DNA of 64,000 bases from Globisporangium splendens (Eukaryota > Oomycota > Peronosporomycetes > Pythiales > Pythiaceae), in assembly GCA_006386115.1 (NCBI GenBank), contig VFIW01000017.1, forward strand, positions 1-64,000, written 5' to 3'. The position numbers and the translations under genes were made by a program. Below the pieces are notes generated by a model. That model searched no databases. It saw only the letters and a program-made list of their open reading frames with translations, and was not told where the DNA came from. Shown here piece by piece: positions 1-11,500 of the stretch (the first letter of the stretch is position 1; each line of letters starts with the position of its first letter).

Positions 1-574
1 ACTCGAAGGATGTGACCTCGCGCCGCATGGGATCGACGATCGGTTGCAGTGCAAAGGGATACGCGCGGGCGGGCGCTGCGGGGTCTTCATGGATCGCAGC
101 CGCGCCGCTCGCCGCAAACCGCCAGCGGGCAGCATCCTCGCCCTCGACGATATGATCGGTCCCCCGCGCGGCGGCATACCAGCCCAGGATCTTCACGACC
201 CGGTCGTCTCCACGCGCCAGCCGGGCGGAAACTGTCATTTTGGCAAGAATGCGTGAGGACACCGCTTGCGGGTCGAGCTCGCGCAGATCAAGCAAGGCCA
301 TCGCATCACCACCGAACCGGCGGGCCGGCCCCTGGTCCTGCATCAGCAGCACGACGTTCTTGTGGGCGTCGTCGCGCCGTATCGAATCGAAAAGGTGCGA
401 TACCGCTTCATCGGGCCCTTCCAGCAGCTGCACGAAGTGCACACCGTCAAAGAGCATGATGCCGGTCACGTCCAATGCGGCGTTGCGCGCACGGGCGGGC
501 GTCAACAGATCGGTCAGATCCTGCGCATTCATGGTGTCGACAGCACGGCTGCGGTATATCAGTGTGGAAATCAT
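1..574 (-). CDS. BLUF-EAL blue-light sensor / c-di-GMP phosphodiesterase, N-terminal part
   Basis: Partial bacterial gene read from the ATG at 574 down to the window edge (191 codons, 3' end missing). The first ~95 residues form a BLUF domain: flavin-contacting Tyr7 in LIYRSRA, Asn31, and Gln49 in VQLLEGP, the Tyr/Gln pair of the BLUF photocycle. The last residues seen (LQPIVDPMRREVTSFE) match the start of an EAL domain, so the full protein probably degrades cyclic di-GMP under blue-light control. EAL catalytic residues lie outside the window. It is divergent from the dap operon, with a tRNA between them. GC content and lack of introns are bacterial. Domain calls are by motif; the output activity is inferred from the family. 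Confidence 0.85.
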   Translation of the reverse strand, partial: MISTLIYRSRAVDTMNAQDLTDLLTPARARNAALDVTGIMLFDGVHFVQLLEGPDEAVSHLFDSIRRDDAHKNVVLLMQDQGPARRFGGDAMALLDLRELDPQAVSSRILAKMTVSARLARGDDRVVKILGWYAAARGTDHIVEGEDAARWRFAASGAAAIHEDPAAPARAYPFALQPIVDPMRREVTSFE

Positions 575-859
575 GTCGTGTTCTTTCACGAACGGGTCGG
601 ACGTGGGTGAGGCGCGGCGGCGGAGCCCTGAGGCGGCGGGCGGGTGTACGCGAACCATGGAATGGACGCGAGGCAAGCAAGCCTGGCAGTCGGGCAGTTC
701 AGCGGCGCGCAATAAACGTCAGTACCGGATGCGGATTCGCGGACGGCGGCAAGACGGAGGACGGCTCGGGGGGAACGTGGGTTGAGCCGGAAGATTTGGC
801 CAAATATCCCTGAAATGATAGGGCCGAAACCTAAATCACTGAAAACACGGGAAGTTTGA

Positions 860-946
860 TGGTGCGAAGGAGGGGACTCGAACCCCTACACCTGTTACGG
901 CGTCAGGACCTAAACCTGGTGCGTCTACCAATTTCGCCACCTTCGC
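860..946 (-). tRNA. tRNA-Leu (UAG anticodon)
   Basis: The reverse strand gives an 87-nt class II tRNA with a closed acceptor stem (GCGAAGG/CCTTCGC), a D-loop with GGTAGACGC, anticodon loop TTTAGGT (UAG, decoding CUA/CUN leucine), a short variable arm, a T-arm with GGTTCGAGTCC and an encoded 3' CCA. It resembles bacterial leuW. One C-A mismatch closes the anticodon stem. The encoded CCA and the sequence are bacterial, supporting the origin of the first 4.2 kb. Confidence 0.95.
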
Positions 947-993
947 AATAGGCCAAGCCCGCTATTGTAGCTTGCTTGTTAAAATCTTGCGTC

Positions 994-2190
994 ATGAATC
1001 CGCGCCTCGATGCCCTGCACCCCTACCCGTTCGAAAAATTGCGCGCGTTGCTGGCTTCTGCCAGCTCGCAGCCGGACGGCATTACGCCCATCAATTTGTC
1101 GATCGGCGAGCCCAAGCACGCCGCGCCTGAACGCGTGGCGCAAGCCATTCGCGACGGCATGGCCGGGCTTTCCGTCTACCCGTCCACGAAGGGCGATCTG
1201 GCCCTGCGCCGGGCAATTTCGGAGTGGCTGTCGCGCCGCTACAGCATTCCGGCGCCCGATGCCGAAACGCAAGTGCTGCCGGCCCTGGGGTCGCGCGAGG
1301 CGCTGTTTGCGTTCACGCAGACCGTGATCGATCCCGCGGCCGGTTCCGTGGTGATCTGCCCCAACCCGTTCTATCAGATCTACGAAGGCGCCACGCTGCT
1401 GGCGGGCGCGACGCCCTACTTCGTCAACGCCGATCCGGTACGCAATTTCGGCAGCGACTGGAACCAGGTGCCCGAAGACATCTGGAAGAAGACGCGCCTG
1501 GTGTTCGTGTGCTCGCCGGGCAACCCTGCCGGCAACGTGATGTCGCTGCAAGATTGGGAAACGCTGTTCAAGCTGTCGGACCGTCATGGTTTCGTGATTG
1601 CGTCGGATGAATGCTATTCCGAGATCTATCTGGACGAGGGCGATCCCCCGCTGGGCGGTTTGCAGGCGGCGCGGCGTCTGGGGCGGGACGACTACCGCAA
1701 CCTGGTGGTGTTCTCCAGCCTGTCCAAGCGGTCCAATGTGCCGGGCCTGCGGTCGGGCTTCGTGGCGGGCGACGCGGCGCTGATCGGCCGGTTTCTGCTG
1801 TATCGCACGTATCATGGCAGTGCGATGAGCCCCATCGTGTCCGCGGCCAGCATTGCCGCGTGGACGGATGAGGCGCACGTGAAGGAAAACCGCCGCCAGT
1901 ACCGCGAGAAATTCGACGCGGTGCTGCCCATCCTGCAAAAGGTGCTGGATGTGTCGCGGCCGCAGGCTTCGTTTTATTTGTGGGCGGCAACGCCCGGTTC
2001 CGATACGGCGTTCGTGCGCGACCTCTATGGCCGTACCGGTGTTACCGTGCTGCCAGGCAGCTTCCTCGCGCGCGAGGCGCACGGCATGAATCCGGGCCAG
2101 GGACGCATCCGCATCGCCCTGGTGGCGCCCTTAGCCGACTGCGTGCAGGCGGCCGAGCGCATCGCCCATTTTGTACATACTTCTGTTTGA
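994..2190 (+). CDS. dapC: Succinyldiaminopimelate transaminase
   Basis: Class I/II PLP aminotransferase, 398 residues, converting N-succinyl-2-amino-6-ketopimelate to N-succinyl-LL-diaminopimelate in the succinylase branch of lysine and peptidoglycan DAP synthesis. The start MNPRLDALHPYPFEKL is typical of betaproteobacterial DapC. The PLP-binding lysine is Lys245 in SSLSKRSNVPGLRSGF, with the Asn-Pro pair of SPGNPAGNV and an RIAL segment near the C-terminus for the carboxylate arginine. The ATG at 994 is preferred over an upstream in-frame TTG at 976. dapD follows 24 bp later, so the two are probably co-transcribed. Function is well supported by its neighbours dapD and dapE. Confidence 0.93.
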   Translation: MNPRLDALHPYPFEKLRALLASASSQPDGITPINLSIGEPKHAAPERVAQAIRDGMAGLSVYPSTKGDLALRRAISEWLSRRYSIPAPDAETQVLPALGSREALFAFTQTVIDPAAGSVVICPNPFYQIYEGATLLAGATPYFVNADPVRNFGSDWNQVPEDIWKKTRLVFVCSPGNPAGNVMSLQDWETLFKLSDRHGFVIASDECYSEIYLDEGDPPLGGLQAARRLGRDDYRNLVVFSSLSKRSNVPGLRSGFVAGDAALIGRFLLYRTYHGSAMSPIVSAASIAAWTDEAHVKENRRQYREKFDAVLPILQKVLDVSRPQASFYLWAATPGSDTAFVRDLYGRTGVTVLPGSFLAREAHGMNPGQGRIRIALVAPLADCVQAAERIAHFVHTSV

Positions 2191-2214
2191 CCAACCTTTA
2201 AAAGCTGAGCCGCT

Positions 2215-4175
<1,961 letters not shown>

Positions 4176-4220
4176 TGCCCGCGCCGGCGGGACGCCAGTC
4201 CCGCCGCGCACGAGCCATCA
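4176..4220. other. Junction between bacterial and eukaryotic sequence
   Basis: Just after the dapE stop the sequence passes, with no terminator, repeat or mobile-element signature, into the middle of a eukaryotic transporter exon that is in frame from 4221. Upstream is an intronless bacterial operon with its own tRNA; downstream all multi-exon genes have short spliceosomal introns. The exact breakpoint cannot be placed more finely. It is read as an assembly or library chimera, not an insertion. Confidence 0.8.
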
Positions 4221-4586
4221 GGCTTCATGCTCGGCGGTCCTGCGAACCTGATCAGCACGGCGATCTCGGCTGATCTGGGCACTCACGAGAGCATCCGTGG
4301 CAATGCGGCGGCGCTTTCGACTGTGACCGGCATTATCGACGGCACAGGCAGCATCGGCGCGGCGTTTGTCCAGTATCTGGTCGGGTACCTCGCGCAATGC
4401 CACTATGAACCCATGGGGTGTGACCCCAAGAAGAGTCCCAACTGCATCGAAGTGTGCTCGTGGGGTCCCGTGTTCGTGCTTTTAGAGGTCGGTACGCTGC
4501 TCGCGTGCGTGTGCCTCACGCGTCTACTGTACCACGAGATTCTGATCATCCGGAAACGCCGACGAGGTGTCTCGCGCGATCATTAG
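4221..4586 (+). CDS. SLC37-like sugar-phosphate exchanger, C-terminal fragment
   Basis: About 121 residues of the last transmembrane part of a major facilitator protein. The segment GGPANLISTAISADLGTH followed by GNAAALSTVTGIIDGTGS is characteristic of the SLC37 glucose-6-phosphate/glycerol-3-phosphate:phosphate antiporters. Two further hydrophobic spans follow, then a basic cytosolic tail (RKRRRG) and a TAG stop. The 5' part is missing because the contig switches to bacterial DNA just upstream. In the intact protein this would be an ER or plastid membrane exchanger; the substrate cannot be told from the fragment. Confidence 0.8.
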   Translation, partial: GFMLGGPANLISTAISADLGTHESIRGNAAALSTVTGIIDGTGSIGAAFVQYLVGYLAQCHYEPMGCDPKKSPNCIEVCSWGPVFVLLEVGTLLACVCLTRLLYHEILIIRKRRRGVSRDH

Positions 4587-4623
4587 AGCGGCGCCAAGCG
4601 AGAAACGAAAAGGGCAGAATGCG

Positions 4624-6778
4624 CTAATCCCATTGGAAAATAGAGAAGTACCGACTCGCCTTTTGCGCGCCGACCCCACGCAGCGCCGCCATCTCTTCCT
4701 CAGTGGGCGGTTGACGCGCCAGAATGTCCTGTAGAAACAAAAGCAAACAGTTAGCGCACAGGTCCCATACATCACATGAAATTGCTTACGGAAAAAAACA
4801 TTGAGGCTTTGGTAACAACGTACCTGTACGACGCGTCGAGAGAGAGCTTCGCGTTTGGGGAGCCCCAATTTCTTGGTCTCGGAGAGCACGCGGTGATAGA
4901 AATACTCCACTCGACCTTTTGACTTTGCGTTCGCAGCCTCGAGTCCGTCGTCTTCGTCATGATGACGAGCCAGCGGATCTTGGCTGTCGGTAGTCTCTAG
5001 CAGCTTCGCAGCAGTGTAAGCCGTCCTCCAGTCGTCTTCTTTATCCAGTTGGCCGCAATTGCAATCACGAGGACACTCGGCAGCGTGGAACGGGAAGCCA
5101 AAGTGGGCATACAAAAACTCTTTTCGACACCCTGCAGTCTCACAAAAAGCGGCCATTTCCTCCAGATCGACGTACGAACTCCCGTTCGAGACATGAAAAC
5201 TCGAAATGGACGAATCCAGATCGCTCCGTTCGCTTGTGATCGCATTCGCGCGACTCTTATCGCTTTCGTCATACAGCAGCAGACACACGGCAGGTTGCCC
5301 ATCCCGTCCTGCTCGTCCCTGTGATGAATTATGGCGCATACAAAAGAATGAGGATCCACGTCATCAGTGTCATGGTATCGTTTACACGGAGAGCTTCTAA
5401 TAAAAGGCAAATACGTACGATTTGTTGCAAGTACGACGCGAGTGACAGCGGGAGTGAGTGGTGCACAACGAACCGCACGTCGGGGCGGTCGATTCCCATC
5501 TACAACAACAATCACAACGAAGTTAGCAGGCAGACTCTCTATCACTAAGCACACAGTAAGCCAAACGTACCCCAAAGGCGCTTGTTGCACAAATAATCGA
5601 GAGCTGACCGCCCATCCACTGTTTGCGCACAAACTCGCGGCGTTTCCGAGGGAGACCGCCGTGGTACACACCCGCATGACACCCGAGACGAACCAGCGAG
5701 AGGCACACGTCCTCGGACTCACGACGCGTCAAGCAGTACACGACGGTCGGGTATTGCTGCACACGCTTGGCGATGGTGGCTGCAGCGGAAGCGCCAGCAT
5801 CTCCACCACTTCGTTTGCGAAGCACTTCGATCCGTAAATTGGCGCGATCCGTGACCTGCTGGATGACTACCATCTGCTCATGCGGCGCCGCGCGTGGCGC
5901 ATTACCATCCTGAGGTTTTGCACCAGCGACGCCATCGCCTTCCTCAGTACTCAGCGCGGCACCACTTGCCACAAGCTGCACGTGGAAAATGTCGGCGAGC
6001 TGCGCGATCTCCTCATCGGTCACGGACGCCGTCGCGAGCGTCACAGGCAGCGCGCTGAAGAACTTGGTGCGCCATTGACTCAACTGCAGATACGACGGGC
6101 GGAACGTGTTGCCCCATTCGAGCACACAGTGTGCCTCGTCCAGCACGATGCGCTCAATGCGCTCCTCTTCGGCCACGGCGCGGACCCACTGCTGCATCTC
6201 GCTGTTCTGCAGTAGGAACTCTGGCGTCGTGTACACGAGCCGCTGGTTTGTCAGCAACTGCGCGAGCGACGTCGGCGACGCAGATTGGCGCTTGCGGTCC
6301 TCACCGGAGACCTGCACTGCGTTCACGCCCTTCCGCTTGAGCGCATTCACTTGGTCCTATACACAGTTGCATTAGACAAGGTACAATCTCAAATATCAAG
6401 GAAGTGGATTCCTATCGTTCGTACGTGCATGAGTGCGATGAGCGGCGACACTACGAGCGTTGTCTTGCCTGGTGGTGCGGCGAGCGCAGGCGCCTGGAAC
6501 GCGAGACTCTTACCGGCGCCCGTGGGCAAATGCAGAAACACGGAGAAGCCGCGCGTCGCGCAGCTCACGGCCGTGGTCTGCGCCGGCGTGAGTTGGATGC
6601 GCTCGTCGGGATTGCTCACGTCCAGGAGCGTGCGGTACACGACATCCAGCGCCAAGGCACTGACGCTGGCAGCGCCAGTGCGCTGTGGTTTAACTGTGGA
6701 GAAACGTCTCGCTGTGCTGCTGTTCATTGGCCGCCATGACGACCACCACATGCGGCGCCGCTGCATGCTTCCCAGCAT
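4624..6778 (-). CDS. RecQ-family DNA helicase
   Basis: Five exons: 6778-6425, 6356-5571, 5499-5419, 5318-4824, 4728-4624, giving 606 residues in one frame. ATP-dependent 3'-5' DNA unwinding enzyme for recombination and fork repair. Motifs: Walker A LPTGAGKSLAFQAPAL, motif Ia VSPLIALMHDQV, DEAH box VLDEAHCVLEWG, motif III ATAS, motifs V/VI SAFGMGIDRPDV and YLQQIGRAGRDG (arginine finger), then a RecQ-Ct zinc cluster (CRKEF...CPRDCNCG) and an HRDC-like tail with helix-hairpin LRGVGAQKASRYF. Several intron junctions fall exactly at these motifs, which supports the model. The start is uncertain: ATGs at 6778 and 6727 are both possible and another frame stays open upstream. Divergent from STN1, about 190 bp apart. 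Confidence 0.85.
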
Positions 6779-6965
6779 TTTCAATTGCCCACTTGATGGA
6801 CGAACGAAATTCTGCTCAAGAATAGAAGTCCGGATACAAACACCGGTATGTGCCAGTTCTGAGATACCGGTATTGATCGTTTTTCAGTCCTTGCAAATAG
6901 TAGTCCGGAGCGTGAACATCACTGAAGTCCGTTAATTGAATTTGTGCAGCAAGGTTCGCACTGAG

Positions 6966-8517
6966 ATGATGAAGTGCGCACGACAACTCAAAATGGCGCC
7001 AACGTCACACGTCGGCAAGGATCCGCTCACATGGGTACGCGTCAAATGCGCGGCCATCCACACTGCTACCGACGCCCCTGCAGCAATGTCTGTATAGAGC
7101 ACCTCACGCTCTTTGTCTTGCTGTAGAGCTACGTGAAGCTGTTCACGCACCAGATCACGCATGAGCTCGTCGAGTTTGACGTCATCCCAGGCAGCCACTC
7201 GTGGAAATGGCGGCAGGACGGCATCTGGCGCGCACGACTGATCACCAAGGCGCAAGTGATTGGTGTCCTCGTGTCCATCCAAGAGCGCGCAGAACGCGGT
7301 ACGTATCACGGCATGGTGACTTGTTGCCTGTGCAGACTACTGACGCATATAGTAATGTGCTGTTGTATTTGCAGTGGAGTTTTTTGTGGACGATGGCACG
7401 GCGCTGGTCAAGGCCGTGCTCTGGAACGCGTCTTTATGGCAAAAGACCGTGGCGCTGGGCGATCTCGTGCACGTGGAGGGGAAGCTCAACATGGACAAGA
7501 GCTGGCACAACGACGCATCGACGCCGTGAGTATCTGATTGCTGCATTGCATACTGGACAAGGAGCTGTTTTATTTGCTAATGCCTGCACGTGGTTGTAGG
7601 ATGCGTGAGATCCGAGTCGTTCGTCTCTCCAAGGTGGATGACCCTAACGAAGAGCTGCTGCATTGGGTGCATGTCATGGAGCTCTCGAGGGAGGTGTACT
7701 CGGCCAGCGCCGCGACGTCAACGACGTTCTCTAGTGGGCAAAGAGTGGAAGGAGACAGCACTATGAGTACGTCCCATCGCTACCACCACTACCACCATTA
7801 CCACCAAGAGACCGACACATGGGATCAAATCGTGCTGCACGCGTTTTTCGACCTCAACGTGGACGCCGACGCGAAGTCGCGCTTCTTGAACCGTGAGACG
7901 CGCGCCGTTCATGACAAATTGCTGCTGACCACGCTCGACGCCTGGCTCCACGAGCAACGGCAAGTGCAGCAGCAGACGGGCATCAAAGCTGTCCGTGATG
8001 GCGAGGTCCATGCTGTCCGCGTCGTGTTCACCGATATACTCGAGCAATTAACCGTCAGAGAAGAAGCAAGAAGCGGGTCACATGACTCCATGACGAAGCA
8101 CACTCTGCTTCGAAACCTCCGCAAAGTGTTTGCTATTTTACGCAACACGGGGCTGCTGTTTCTCGAAGACACCGAGACGGATCGCCACGTGCTCTTGAGC
8201 TTTGACTTTGTGCTGCGGCCAGCGCTGCTACGCGTGCTCCAAGGTAACGGAAGGAGACGAGAATATCCATGTAATAATTTCTGATAGAAGCAGCCTCTCA
8301 CCATGCTTCATTCCTCTCTGATTATTTCACAGATCAACCAAACGGATTATCGGTGGCCGAACTGGCCGATTGGGTGTTCTCCCAGCCGAAATTCCAGCGC
8401 CTGCCGCTCGAATGGCTCGAACTCGCGCTCCAGCGGCTGCTGCGAGCCAACCAGATCACGCAACACGAGGATTCACAGCGTTTCCAGGTGGTGGAGGAGA
8501 CAGAACCAAAAACGTGA
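6966..8517 (+). CDS. STN1: CST complex subunit STN1-like, OB-fold telomere protein
   Basis: Five exons (6966-7034, 7127-7298, 7375-7525, 7600-8243, 8333-8517) give 406 residues. STN1 joins CTC1 and TEN1 in CST, which binds telomeric single strands and recruits polymerase alpha for C-strand fill-in. The N-terminus (KDPLTW then a YVKLFTHQI helix) and the OB-fold core (RARLITKAQVIGVLVSI, EFFVDDGTALVKAVLWN, GDLVHVEGKL) fit STN1. The C-terminal ~130 residues look like the paired winged helices of STN1 (LRNLRKVFAILRNTGLLFLED; SVAELADWVFSQPKF). A His-rich low-complexity linker (HRYHHYHHYHQ) separates them. The start could also be the in-frame ATG at 6993. It converges with HYDIN, with 51 bp between the stops. 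The call is by motif pattern; another OB-fold protein is possible. Confidence 0.65.
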
Positions 8518-8552
8518 GGATTCTATATATTGTTAGAAAATTGGAACTCGGA

Positions 8553-8570
8553 AAGTCCATGAATGGACTT
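8553..8570. terminator. Short perfect inverted repeat between converging genes
   Basis: An 8-bp perfect stem (AAGTCCAT / ATGGACTT) with a 2-nt loop lies in the 51-bp gap between the STN1 and HYDIN 3' ends and touches the HYDIN stop codon. It could act in 3'-end formation on both strands or be chance. Nothing else in the gap supports a function. Confidence 0.25.
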
Positions 8571-11500
8571 AGGTTATTGCTGCACTTGACGCTGTTGCTT
8601 CGAAATAGTACACCCATGACGGCAGCTCTTCCTGTGACGGACATGACACAAACAGCTTTCCGGTGAGAAGACTTGGGGCTGCCCCCTGGGACGAGCTCGC
8701 TGGTGCTGGTTTCCCTGCAGTCGCTGCTGAGGTAGTCGCTCCCGAAGCCGACAACGATAAAGCGGGTGGATCTACCTTGACTGTGATCACTTTGCTCGAC
8801 TTGGCAGGGATCGAGAGCGATTTCGTCGAGAGCGTGAAACGCGGGTTGTCGACCATGACTTCAAAGTCCTTGGGCATGGAAAACACATTCCGAAATTCAA
8901 TCTCTCGTGTCGAGCTTGCCGCAAACACAATCGGACCTTGTGGCAATGGCGGCACCGAGACGCCGTGAAGTGTTCATTTGTATTCCCCGACTGTGTCGGC
9001 AAATAACGTGAGTGTGTCTCGAATCTCACCGAGTGCCTCAGGCTCAAACTTAATCTGCACAACATGGTTTTTGCCTTCCCAGTCCATTGTACCATCGATT
9101 TTCAGAGCATTCGGCACCGAGAAAAACGTTGGTTGCTGTACTGAACACGCCACGTCGGTCGGTTTGTCCGAAAACGTCGTGAACGCAAAGCTCTGGGTTT
9201 GCGATCCACCCAGTGGCGCCTTGAAACGCAAAATGCGTTCCACACCTGCTGGTTGGGTCGCCAACACCAACTTGTATGTATACTCGCCTAGTTCTGCAAA
9301 ACTGATCGTGAGCGACACCTCCACAGGGGTGTTCAAGTGCAACGTCGGACGACACTCCACCTCGTACAAGCCTTCAGGGCGACCCGTGATTTCGGCGAGT
9401 TGACGCACGCGAATCGCTGGATTCGAGCATCGCCACCAGTTTTCTGGATCGGCGAAAGCCACGACGCGTGTAGCGTCGAAGGGATTCTCGATCGCGATGG
9501 TTTTCTTGAGCGACTGGCGCACCGGTGCTTCAAACTGGACCGTCTCAATCTCGGTCGCTTGTGTTACTGTGACATTGACGTCATAGACCACGTACTCACC
9601 ATTCTCTGGGTTCATGAAGCGCAGCGCTAAGGCAGTAACGCCCTCTGTATACGAGAAGAACTTGAGATTGTAATTTCGCGTCGCATAGCCTTGCACTGTG
9701 ATCGACGATGGCCCTTGAGCACGCACCGACTCACTCCCATTCGGTTTACTGACCGCGACATCGAATGTTTGTGCTATTTTCAGCCAATTTTTCATCGGCA
9801 CGGCAATCGGCAGCGTTTTCTTGGCTGGCGTCGACACGTTGATGGTGCCTGCGGACGCTGGAGCGGTGGCTTTACCAAACACATTGTAGAGCAGTGCGGT
9901 GCCGTCTGGAATCGCAAAGAAAATAGACCCTTCGAGCTTCTCGGGGTGGTGGTGAGTGCTATCGTCAACTTCGGTCTCCGAAGATCGTTTCTTTGTCATT
10001 CGCAATGGACAGTACACGACGTCCACTGTCGCCTTGCCCTCAGCCGGGATCGTGACATTTTCCTGGCACGACCAGTGCTCGCCCGTGACGACTGGAAACA
10101 AATTCCACGGCGAGGTGGACGTGTTCTCGATCACGATCTGCTTTGTCGCGGACTCACGAACACGAGATTTAAAGTGGATGTCATGGATCGACGAGGTCGC
10201 TTGCTTGATGCACCCACCTGCGAGTGTCAGAAAAACGGGCGACACACCTTCCAAGACGCACGCCAAGTGGTCGTACCGCAAGTCTGGATTCACTGCTGCG
10301 GGCTTGAACGTGGTCTCGAGCGTCTTATGGTAGTTTGGCGCGACCATGCCTTCGGTCGGGGAAACCGTGAAATCTGGCGCAAATGCTCGTGGATTCCATT
10401 GAAACTTGGCCGCGACATCGCCACGGTTTTGCAGTCGCACTTTGCAGACATGCTGACTACCGAGGCAGACAGTACCAAACGACAGCGTGTCGGTGTCCAG
10501 CGCTACTTCCATACCCTGACAGCAACCCGAGAGCGTCACGAGCTTCTTCTTACTCCCAGCGATGTTCAGGAATACGTCCTTTTGGAATGCTGGGGTCCGC
10601 TTTATAGGAGCAAACTTGAACTCAATATCTGCTGTCTCCTTGGGGCGAAGCACAATTTCCCGTGGCGAGAGGATCGAGATACTCAGAGCCTCCAAGGACA
10701 GCACACCAGGAACGGAATCGCCATCAACCACACCGACGGTGATTTTCCGCTTTGCTCGATTCACGATCTTAATGGTCCGCGAGAGCTGCTGTCCGATCTG
10801 CAGTGCGCTGAACGCCACGCTCTGCATCGCTGCTGGATTCGCCGGCTCCACTTTCGGCGTAATACCTTCCCCTCGGATACTGATGTTGATCGTTGACGAG
10901 CCGCCGTTGATCGTGAACGGCACCATTTCAATGTACGACATTTCTTGGCGCGCTGTGAACACAATAGGGATATTGACTGACTCGCGTGGTCCCAACACTG
11001 TAGGAGGGCACTCGACGCGCAAGTGCGGCTTCTTTTCAAACAAGCAGTCCAGATCGATCCCGATTTCTGGATCCATGTTAAAAATGTTCAATTGCACGGT
11101 CTCCAGGATTGGCAGCGCATCGGGTTCGGCGACAAAGCACGGACCAAAGTCGTGCGCCATGAATGAGAACTGCAACGATGGGGACACAGCATTCCCATGG
11201 AGAGCAAACACGTAATGGCGCGACCCAGCAATGGTGCACGCAACTTGCGTGCCATCGAGAAACGTCTGCTTGGATGGAGCAAAGAGAAGCTTGCAAGTCA
11301 CTTTATCAGTTTTCTTGACGGTGCCTTGCATCGGCTCGATGGAAAATCCGACTGGGAACTTTTGAGCACTCCAGTTGAACTCAAAGTTGAATTTGCCCAT
11401 GTTGTGGATCATGGCGCAACGTTGTAGCTCTTCGTTCACGCGCACTGCGCCAAAGTCGACCAGGTTGCCGACGCCGAGAACCACCGAACGCGTCTCGTTT

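Noticed and set aside
8974..8976. TGA in HYDIN as a selenocysteine codon
   Set aside because: Cys would fit the position, but this is a structural ASH repeat, no SECIS-like structure is apparent after the stop, and TAG stops and frameshifts elsewhere in the gene need another explanation.
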